A program made the position numbers and the translations under genes. Positions 1 to 4,540 of a stretch of DNA of 5,590 bases are shown here, piece by piece. The DNA comes from Pseudomonadota bacterium (lineage in GTDB: Bacteria; Desulfobacterota; Syntrophia; Syntrophales; JADFWA01). The stretch lies in assembly GCA_030596145.1 (NCBI GenBank), contig JAUVKS010000136.1, positions 1 through 5,590 of the forward strand. The letters are read 5' to 3'. Each line of letters starts with the position of its first letter. Positions within the stretch are counted from its first letter, which is position 1. The notes beneath the pieces are model-generated. The model saw only the letters and a list, made by a program, of their open reading frames with translations, ran no database searches and was not told the origin of the DNA.

Positions 1-1098
1 TGCATAGGGATTTCGTGCGAGATTATTCAATACCGCTAGGGCAGTGCTTGTACCGGAAATTTTCGGGTATACAGGTACGCGGAAACCCCACGCCATATAC
101 ATGGACTGGATCATTTTGGCGACTGATTCTTCTATAGAATATTTTGTCTGATGTGTAGGCGGACTTGGTAAATCTACCTCCGGTGGTACACCTCGAATCG
201 CCGCTATCAGTTCATCCACCTTGTACGATTGAAGGAGGCCGCCATCACCGGGTTTTGCTCCCTGACCATATTTGATCTCAACAGCGCATGGGTCTTCCTC
301 CATCTCCGGCAGGGCGCGAATAATCTCATCCCACCCAAAATAACCGCTTGCAATCTGCAAAATTACATACTTAAGAAAGCGGGAGCGCAGCAGTCTGGGC
401 GGGCAGCCTCCCTCACCGGTACCGATCCGCACAGGCATACCCAGCTCTTCATTGAGATAGGCCACACCCATCTGCAGGCCTTCCCACATGGTAGGAGAGA
501 GCGCTCCGAAGGACATGCCTCCGATAATGAGTGGATAAATTTCCCGCACCGGTGGAACCCAGCCATTTTCCCGGGAGACCTTCACTATTTCTTCCGGCGG
601 TAATATGCGTCCTAAAAGTGTCCTGAGTTCAAATTCATGACGACCGGCGTCCAACGCCGGGTCGGTAAGCATCGAGATTCGAACGAATTTGATCTGGTCC
701 AGAACGCTGCCCGGTGAATTTCGACGTCCGCCGCGGCGCCGGGGTATTCCCCCCTGATTGATGTGAAAACGCAATTTGTCAATTTCATCATTGCGGACAG
801 GAATAATCGCATCATTGGGACAGACGAGATTACACATGCCGCAACCCACACACGCATGTTCCGGGTCGGTACGTTGACGGACGCCGTGATAAATGCCGTA
901 AACATTGCCCGGCTTTTCACCAAGTCCTACAGGAACATCAACAACACGCTTCCTGTGAACACCAAGCTCAATGGCCTGCACCGGGCAGACAGCCGTACAT
1001 TCACCGCAGAGGGTGCATTTGTCCTTATCCCACAGTACCCGCCAGTGCAGATCTTGGGTACTTAGTGTAGATGGGTGGATGGTTGCCATTGATTCCAT
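1..1098 (-). CDS. gltB2: Archaeal-type glutamate synthase FMN-binding subunit with N-terminal ferredoxin domain (partial, C-terminus outside window)
   Basis: The reading frame is open from ATG at 1098 to the window edge, giving 366 residues with the C-terminus missing. Residues 28-39 (CTLCGECTAVCP) and 83-94 (CVGCGMCNLVCP) are two [4Fe-4S] ferredoxin motifs, separated by an unusually long stretch of about 44 residues. From about residue 185 the glutamate synthase FMN barrel begins, with GGMSFGALSP (193-202), GTGEGG (226-231) and EIKYGQGAKPGDGG (274-287). In this family the barrel binds FMN and makes glutamate from 2-oxoglutarate and ammonia supplied by an amidotransferase; the ferredoxin domain would deliver electrons. 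The cysteines of the [3Fe-4S] site known in bacterial GltB would lie beyond the window and cannot be judged. An ideal AAGGAGGTT sits 7 bases before the 1098 start. The gene overlaps the upstream amidotransferase gene by 37 bases, implying one operon and translational coupling. A related enzyme such as the methylamine-glutamate N-methyltransferase FMN subunit is a less likely alternative. Confidence 0.9.
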   Translation of the reverse strand, partial: MESMATIHPSTLSTQDLHWRVLWDKDKCTLCGECTAVCPVQAIELGVHRKRVVDVPVGLGEKPGNVYGIYHGVRQRTDPEHACVGCGMCNLVCPNDAIIPVRNDEIDKLRFHINQGGIPRRRGGRRNSPGSVLDQIKFVRISMLTDPALDAGRHEFELRTLLGRILPPEEIVKVSRENGWVPPVREIYPLIIGGMSFGALSPTMWEGLQMGVAYLNEELGMPVRIGTGEGGCPPRLLRSRFLKYVILQIASGYFGWDEIIRALPEMEEDPCAVEIKYGQGAKPGDGGLLQSYKVDELIAAIRGVPPEVDLPSPPTHQTKYSIEESVAKMIQSMYMAWGFRVPVYPKISGTSTALAVLNNLARNPYA

Positions 1099-2192
1099 CG
1101 TTTAACCTCCTTACGTTCCGCTTCAACGTAAACCGTGTCACATTTCATCGGTTGAAAATCCTGACTCTTGTCACGATCCGGAATAACCGCATCCAGGCCG
1201 CACATCTCGGAAGAAAAAGCAAAGACACCGGGTTTTCCGCCAACTACTCCCGGCCGCAACTTTTTGCTGTCCTGAACCATAAACAGCGTCTTGTCGGGTA
1301 GACAGCCGATCACACAATTGGGTCCATCAATAATCATGGGACGGCAGCTTTGTTTCAAGCGGCGCAGCCACTGGCCGTCGGGATGGCGCTCAAGTTCCCC
1401 GTCCATAAGCGGTGTTATGATATGTTTGTAACTCTCAAGTCCCAATTTCAGATAGCAGATAGCATAGTGAAGGATGTGGGTAAATACTTCAGAATCGGAT
1501 CGATACCCTGTGTAGCCGGGATTTCCGCGCGACATGAGGAATTCCCGGATGGGGATAAATGCCGTATTTTCCCCGTTGGTCATGGTCGCAATACCCTCGA
1601 TGAAAAAGGGGTGACACGCATAGATGTCAATGGCGTAATTGGTATTCTGCCGTCCCTGAGCCATTATCGTGCGGGCCTTAAGTTCCTTGCGATTCAGTCC
1701 CAGGTAATCCGCTATAATCATTGGATCTCCAACTTCCTTGATCATGATGACATCCGGCCAGAAGCTGAAGACCAGCATTGATTCATCTTCCTCACCCGTC
1801 TGCCGTAGTTGGACACGGATCTCCATCAGACGTCGGTGAGTTTCCTCTTCACTGTACTCTCCCCATTCAGGGGGATATTCGTAGACGCGTATCAGGTAGT
1901 TATCCCGCCTGGGTGTGCCCGGTGGAGGCTCTTTAGACGGATGTGTGGAAAGCTCATACCTGGTCCTGAAACCAACTTCCCTCATGAATTTATCCAGCTT
2001 TTTTATGCCCTCGTTGGAAAAAATACCCGAGAGGACAGGTTTCCCCTTAAAATGTTCGAGATCACCACCCAGGTCGGTGAGAAATAATCCCACACCTGAA
2101 CCATCATGACCCTCTTTCATGACATCAAGTGCCTGGAGGGCAATCATAGGAGAAAGTGGTTCTTGACTTGTAACAGCAAACAGACGACACAT
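1062..2192 (-). CDS. gltB1: Class II glutamine amidotransferase subunit of archaeal-type glutamate synthase
   Basis: This 376-residue protein begins Met-Cys-Arg-Leu-Phe-Ala, so removal of Met exposes the N-terminal cysteine nucleophile of class II (Ntn) amidotransferases. That fixes the start at 2192. Other family residues are visible: HDGSGVG (29-35), Arg181 in AQGR, HPF (194-196), the oxyanion-hole pair Asn206-Gly207 in TNGEN, Asp233 in SDSE, and FSSEMCGLDAV (326-336). The usual His-Thr-Arg around the catalytic arginine reads Gln-Gly-Arg here, a departure from canonical GltB. The expected role is hydrolysis of glutamine to glutamate and ammonia, with ammonia passed to the FMN subunit encoded immediately downstream. 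It is a separate protein rather than the N-terminal domain of a long GltB chain, as in archaeal-type enzymes. An AAAGGA element lies about 10 bases before the start. A strong sigma-54-like promoter lies 37 bases upstream, suggesting nitrogen-responsive expression. Family assignment is firm; the exact acceptor reaction is inferred from the neighbour. Confidence 0.9.
   Translation of the reverse strand: MCRLFAVTSQEPLSPMIALQALDVMKEGHDGSGVGLFLTDLGGDLEHFKGKPVLSGIFSNEGIKKLDKFMREVGFRTRYELSTHPSKEPPPGTPRRDNYLIRVYEYPPEWGEYSEEETHRRLMEIRVQLRQTGEEDESMLVFSFWPDVIMIKEVGDPMIIADYLGLNRKELKARTIMAQGRQNTNYAIDIYACHPFFIEGIATMTNGENTAFIPIREFLMSRGNPGYTGYRSDSEVFTHILHYAICYLKLGLESYKHIITPLMDGELERHPDGQWLRRLKQSCRPMIIDGPNCVIGCLPDKTLFMVQDSKKLRPGVVGGKPGVFAFSSEMCGLDAVIPDRDKSQDFQPMKCDTVYVEAERKEVKRWNQWQPSTHLH
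1104..1112 (-). promoter_or_regulatory. Ribosome binding site of gltB2, inside the end of gltB1
   Basis: The minus strand reads AAGGAGGTT, an almost complete anti-Shine-Dalgarno complement, followed by 7 bases and the ATG at 1098. It lies within the last codons of the amidotransferase gene. It supports the 1098 start over the in-frame ATG at 1089. Confidence 0.85.
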
Positions 2193-2228
2193 AAGACCAT
2201 ATCCTTTCTACTCAACTTCCACTATCAA

Positions 2229-2244
2229 TGCCAATACCGTGCCA
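2229..2244 (-). promoter_or_regulatory. Sigma-54 (RpoN) type -24/-12 promoter for the gltB1-gltB2 operon
   Basis: The minus strand reads TGGCACGGTATTGGCA. Against the RpoN consensus TGGCACG-N4-TTGCW, every fixed position matches except one T replaced by G. The essential GG (-24) and GC (-12) are present with exactly 10 bases between them. The predicted transcription start is near 2218, giving a leader of about 26 bases with a Shine-Dalgarno-like AAAGGA before the gltB1 ATG at 2192. This placement relative to the gene makes a chance match less likely. RpoN promoters need an enhancer-binding activator; an NtrC-like nitrogen regulator is the natural candidate for glutamate synthase but is not shown by the sequence. 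Confidence 0.75.
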
Positions 2245-2341
2245 TCTATGTAACCAGTTGAAATGTCTATTTTTACTTGATTGGTGAAATGGCCTGTACA
2301 AATAAATAAAACAAAATTGTATTTTTCTTTATGGTAGAATG

Positions 2342-2351
2342 ACAAATTTGT
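2342..2351. promoter_or_regulatory. Perfect 10-bp palindrome, candidate activator site
   Basis: ACAAATTTGT is its own reverse complement. Its centre lies about 129 bases upstream of the transcription start predicted for the sigma-54-like promoter, within the usual range for enhancer-binding proteins. A short AT-rich palindrome can occur by chance. Confidence 0.3.
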
Positions 2352-2371
2352 AGCAATATCGTATTAATGTG

Positions 2372-2383
2372 ACTTTGCAAAGT
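2372..2383. promoter_or_regulatory. Perfect 12-bp palindrome, candidate activator site
   Basis: ACTTTGCAAAGT is its own reverse complement. It is centred about 160 bases upstream of the predicted gltB1 transcription start and 31 bp (about three helical turns) from the palindrome at 2342-2351. Both would therefore face the same side of the DNA, as expected for cooperating dimers. It does not match the enteric NtrC consensus well, so the protein that might bind is unknown. Confidence 0.35.
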
Positions 2384-2512
2384 AGAACAAGTCTCCATTT
2401 TCAGGGCCATATTAGATTGTCAATAAATATTAGACAGAATACCATACCTGATTCAACATTTTTTGCTTGACCATTTAAATCTCCTTGTGTATGTGAACTA
2501 ACTATCGACGAC

Positions 2513-2542
2513 TGGTTAGCACATTTCATGACGAAAGATAAT
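2513..2542 (+). promoter_or_regulatory. Weak sigma-70-like promoter candidate for the PilZ gene
   Basis: GATAAT at 2537-2542 matches the -10 consensus at 5 of 6 positions. The -35 partner TGGTTA (2513-2518, 18-base spacer) is poor, at 3 of 6. An alternative is TTGACC at 2467-2472 with TATGTG at 2490-2495 (17-base spacer). Neither is convincing on its own. Confidence 0.25.
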
Positions 2543-2590
2543 AAAGAACTAATAACAACATAAAGTAAATTAAAAAATGATCTGTCTTGT

Positions 2591-2595
2591 GGAGG
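2591..2595 (+). promoter_or_regulatory. Ribosome binding site deciding the PilZ start
   Basis: GGAGG is followed by a 5-base spacer and ATG at 2601. This favours 2601 over an in-frame ATG at 2577, which has no purine-rich element in front of it, only an A/T-rich run. Confidence 0.8.
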
Positions 2596-2600
2596 AGAAA

Positions 2601-2957
2601 ATGACTACATCTGAGCGCAGAACCAACAAACGTGTCCCTGCCAAATTCAAAGTCAACTATATCCATAAAGGAGACTATCTCATTTCTTTCAGTAAAGACA
2701 TCTCTGTGGATGGGATGTTTATCCACACAGAAGATCCTTCCCCGATAGGTGATACCCCGAAGCTGACCTTCTCCATTGGTGATTTTCAAGAAGTATCAGT
2801 TACTGCAAAAGTTGTCTGGGTAAATCGTAAGCAATCTGCTACGGATGATTCCGGCATGGCCGTGCAATTTCTCGACGCTTCTCCCCTTCTTAAAGAAAAC
2901 ATCCTGCACTTTGTCCATCGGATCGCAATCCTCGAAAAGAATGTCAATACGACCTGA
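2601..2957 (+). CDS. Single-domain PilZ protein, probable c-di-GMP receptor
   Basis: The 118-residue product is almost entirely one PilZ domain. The two c-di-GMP binding elements are present: RxxxR as Arg7-Thr-Asn-Lys-Arg11, and the [D/N]xSxxG motif as Asp33-Ile-Ser-Val-Asp-Gly38. Beta strands typical of the barrel follow (KLTFSIG, VTAKVVWV), ending in GMAVQFLD (85-92) and a C-terminal helix. No signal peptide or membrane segment is visible, so it is expected to be cytosolic. Stand-alone PilZ proteins of this size act as effectors that change binding partners on sensing c-di-GMP, for example in motility or exopolysaccharide control; the partner cannot be read from this sequence. The gene faces away from the glutamate synthase operon and is followed by a 353-base gap, so it is probably transcribed alone. 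The start at 2601 is chosen because GGAGG precedes it; an in-frame ATG at 2577 would add 8 residues. Family assignment is strong; the cellular process is unknown. Confidence 0.88.
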   Translation: MTTSERRTNKRVPAKFKVNYIHKGDYLISFSKDISVDGMFIHTEDPSPIGDTPKLTFSIGDFQEVSVTAKVVWVNRKQSATDDSGMAVQFLDASPLLKENILHFVHRIAILEKNVNTT

Positions 2958-3173
2958 TCCCGATAAACTCCCCAAGTTTCCCCCACCTCCCATAAAATCG
3001 CCTTCTATAAGCGTGAACAAACCGCAGCATTATTCTAACCACCGCTCGTGCCTATGAAGCGTTTGCCTGGACACAAAATGACGATTTCAGGAGGAATAGA
3101 AGTATCAAGTATTTCACCAAAAAAAGAAGCTTGCAGAGAATTTGAGGAAGTCTGAATCTACAAAACTCCTAAC

Positions 3174-3191
3174 ATTTTGTCTTGACAAAAT
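3174..3191. promoter_or_regulatory. Operator-like inverted repeat overlapping a -35-like element
   Basis: ATTTTGTC and GACAAAAT form perfect 8-bp arms around a central TT. A TTGACA (3182-3187), identical to the -35 consensus, lies at the centre of the palindrome. A 17-base spacer leads to AATAGA (3205-3210), a poor -10 matching 3 of 6. A protein bound to the palindrome would block polymerase, so this may be a repressor site for the yjbQ operon. Outer TCCT (3167-3170) and AGGA (3193-3196) could extend the pairing imperfectly. Confidence 0.4.
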
Positions 3192-3247
3192 AAGGACACT
3201 CGTGAATAGACATCGTGTGCAAAGCAAGAAGATATTTTGCAATGACC

Positions 3248-3271
3248 TTCCCCGCGGCAAGCCGCGGGGAA
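3248..3271. repeat. GC-rich hairpin, REP-like palindromic element
   Basis: TTCCCCGCGGC and its exact reverse complement GCCGCGGGGAA are separated by AA, giving an 11-bp perfect inverted repeat; as RNA, 10 pairs with a CAAG loop. There is no T-run after it on either strand, so it is not a standard rho-independent terminator. Its form resembles dispersed intergenic palindromes of many bacterial genomes, but a single copy in the window cannot prove that it is repeated. If transcription starts near 3217, it would fold in the yjbQ leader, about 40 bases before the start codon. Confidence 0.7.
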
Positions 3272-3310
3272 AAACCCCTACACGAGATTAAATGAAATAA
3301 AGGGCAATCT

Positions 3311-3709
3311 ATGAAACATTTTACTGTCAAGACCGGTTCAAGGTTTGAGATGACAGATATTACCGACCGTGTAAGATCAATATTAATGGAAAGTAAAATT
3401 AAAAGCGGGATCTGTCATGTCTTTACACCCCATACCACCGCTGCTATTACAATAAACGAAAATGCAGATCCCGATGTACCGAAGGATATTATAATGGAAC
3501 TGGACAAGGTCATCCCGCTCAATGATAATTACAGGCATATTGAAGGAAATTCTGCCGCCCACATCAAGTCTTCTCTGATCGGTGCATCAGAAATGGTAAT
3601 TATAGAAAAAGGCAAACTTGTACTTGGCACATGGCAGTCCATATTTTTCTGTGAATTCGATGGTCCCAGGACAAGGAAGGTGCTGGTAAAACTGGTCTCA
3701 GCTGAATGA
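3311..3709 (+). CDS. YjbQ/UPF0047 family protein
   Basis: The 132-residue product covers the full length of the YjbQ (UPF0047, COG0432) family. Conserved stretches are visible in order: HTTAAITINENADPDVPKD (41-59), YRHIEGNSAAHIKSSLIG (74-91) and LGTWQSIFFCEFDGPRTRKV (105-124). They include the family's conserved His41, Asn51, Asp53, His84, Glu115 and Arg120. Some members have been reported to have weak thiamine-phosphate synthase activity, which gives rise to database names of that kind, but the true function is not settled and I would not infer a role in thiamine synthesis. No signal peptide or membrane segment is present. AAAGGG sits about 6 bases before the ATG. The stop is 4 bases before the next start codon, so it is the first gene of an operon with the MBL-fold hydrolase. 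The leader contains an operator-like palindrome and a GC-rich hairpin. Confidence 0.9.
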   Translation: MKHFTVKTGSRFEMTDITDRVRSILMESKIKSGICHVFTPHTTAAITINENADPDVPKDIIMELDKVIPLNDNYRHIEGNSAAHIKSSLIGASEMVIIEKGKLVLGTWQSIFFCEFDGPRTRKVLVKLVSAE

Positions 3710-3713
3710 GGGA

Positions 3714-4511
3714 ATGATGGACACCATAAAAGTGACCATACTCGGATCAGGAACATGCGTGCCTTCACTAAAACGGAGTTCATGTTCCGTTCTCATGGAT
3801 ATAAATGGCACAAAACTCCTCTTTGATTTAGGGGTCGGCACCATGAGGCGATTACTCGAGGCCGGCACCATAATATCGGAAATATCACACCTGTTCTTTA
3901 GCCATCTTCATCCCGACCATACAGGCGAATTTGTTCCCTTTCTTTTCGCTACCAAGTACCCTGAAACCTATTGCAGACGAACACCTTTCACTGTCGCCGG
4001 CGCCAGAGGACTTAAAGACTTTTACGACGGGTTGAGGAAAGTATATGGACACTGGATTGAGTTACAAGATGGCATTTTGAACATTATCGAGTTTGATAAT
4101 ACTGCACCGGATCGCCTTGCGCTTAAAGTTTTCGATGTGGAATCAATGCCAATGGAACATATCGAAAGCAGCATCGGTTTTCGCATCACAACGCCGGATG
4201 GAATCTCTGTGGCCTATACAGGAGATACCGATCTTTGCGACAGTGCTGTTACGCTTGCCAAGAATGCAGATCTTCTAATTTGCGAATCGGCCCTTCCTGA
4301 TGGAATGAAGGTTCCGGGACACCTGACCCCTTCGCTTGCGGGCGATATTGCCACTCAGGCAAAGGCGCGACAGCTTGTTCTTACACACTTTTACCCTGAA
4401 TGTGACATGATTGACATTGAAGCCGAATGTCGCAAAACCTATCACGGACCGCTCATTCTGGCAGAAGATCTCATGCAGATCGAAGTGAGCGCGTCAACAT
4501 CAGTAACCTAA
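3714..4511 (+). CDS. MBL-fold metallohydrolase, RNase Z-like group
   Basis: The 265-residue product shows the metallo-beta-lactamase fold and the two-metal site of the RNase Z-like branch (COG1234). Visible elements are GSGTCVPS (11-18), LLFDLGVG (35-42), the metal motif HLHPDH (64-69), His149, TGDTD with Asp171 (169-173), ESALPD (191-196), GHLTP (202-206) and LTHFYPE with His225 (223-229). All expected metal ligands are present, so it should be an active cytosolic hydrolase. It is shorter than typical ElaC/RNase Z (about 305 residues), and I see no glycine/proline-rich exosite insertion for tRNA binding. Processing of tRNA 3' ends is therefore doubtful, and a small-molecule or other phosphodiester substrate is possible. 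The start is ATG-ATG: GAGGG at 3708-3712 is better spaced from the second ATG (3717), which would give 264 residues. The preceding gene's stop ends 4 bases before, indicating cotranslation in one operon. Confidence 0.87.
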   Translation: MMDTIKVTILGSGTCVPSLKRSSCSVLMDINGTKLLFDLGVGTMRRLLEAGTIISEISHLFFSHLHPDHTGEFVPFLFATKYPETYCRRTPFTVAGARGLKDFYDGLRKVYGHWIELQDGILNIIEFDNTAPDRLALKVFDVESMPMEHIESSIGFRITTPDGISVAYTGDTDLCDSAVTLAKNADLLICESALPDGMKVPGHLTPSLAGDIATQAKARQLVLTHFYPECDMIDIEAECRKTYHGPLILAEDLMQIEVSASTSVT

Positions 4512-4525
4512 AATTATTAGAACTC

Positions 4526-4532
4526 AGGAGGT
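4526..4532 (+). promoter_or_regulatory. Ribosome binding site of the glycosyltransferase gene
   Basis: AGGAGGT with an 8-base spacer precedes ATG at 4541, within the 29-base gap after the MBL hydrolase gene. It fixes the start and suggests efficient translation from the same transcript. Confidence 0.85.
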
Positions 4533-4540
4533 CCAATTCA

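Larger units (their letters stand above)
2193..2600. other. Divergent intergenic control region between gltB1 and the PilZ gene
   Basis: This 408-base stretch has no supported gene and is markedly AT-rich compared with the flanking coding DNA. It separates two divergent start codons, so it should hold promoters for both directions. The gltB1 side has a sigma-54-like promoter (2229-2244) and two upstream palindromes, at 2342-2351 and 2372-2383. An imperfect TGTC/GACA inverted repeat lies at 2418-2436 and a CTAAC/GTTAG inverted repeat at 2498-2519. For the PilZ side, only weak sigma-70-like elements are visible. Confidence 0.7.
2958..3310. other. Intergenic stretch with operator-like palindrome and GC-rich hairpin
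   Basis: There is no supported gene in these 353 bases. No clear terminator follows the PilZ stop. The second half contains a palindrome overlapping a -35-like box (3174-3191) and a strong hairpin (3248-3271), and ends with the AAAGGG ribosome binding site (about 3299-3304) of the next gene. An AGGAGG at 3089-3094 is followed by no usable start codon. Confidence 0.65.

Noticed and set aside
229..603. 124-codon plus-strand open frame
   Set aside because: It lies antisense inside the FMN-barrel gene, whose protein has clear glutamate synthase motifs; the plus-strand translation has no recognisable motif.
612..923. 103-codon minus-strand open frame
   Set aside because: It is an alternative frame of gltB2; the true frame carries the second ferredoxin motif and continues into the barrel.
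1350..1781. 143-codon plus-strand open frame
   Set aside because: It is antisense to the amidotransferase gene over its active-site region, which is clearly the coding strand.
2786..3020. Two minus-strand open frames overlapping the PilZ gene end
   Set aside because: They are antisense shadows of the PilZ coding sequence without supporting motifs.
3089..3094. AGGAGG ribosome binding site-like sequence
   Set aside because: No ATG, GTG or TTG follows at a workable distance, so it probably does not start a gene.
3054..3155. Small plus-strand frame of 33 codons (MKRLPGHKMTISGG...)
   Set aside because: There is no ribosome binding site before either in-frame ATG, and no recognisable family. It could be a gene remnant, but the evidence is too thin.
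3248..3271. Rho-independent terminator
   Set aside because: The stem is strong, but neither strand has a T-run after it; the plus strand continues with A and C.
3624..3640. TGGCAC inside the yjbQ gene as a sigma-54 promoter
   Set aside because: The -12 GC is absent at the required spacing and the site is inside a coding region.
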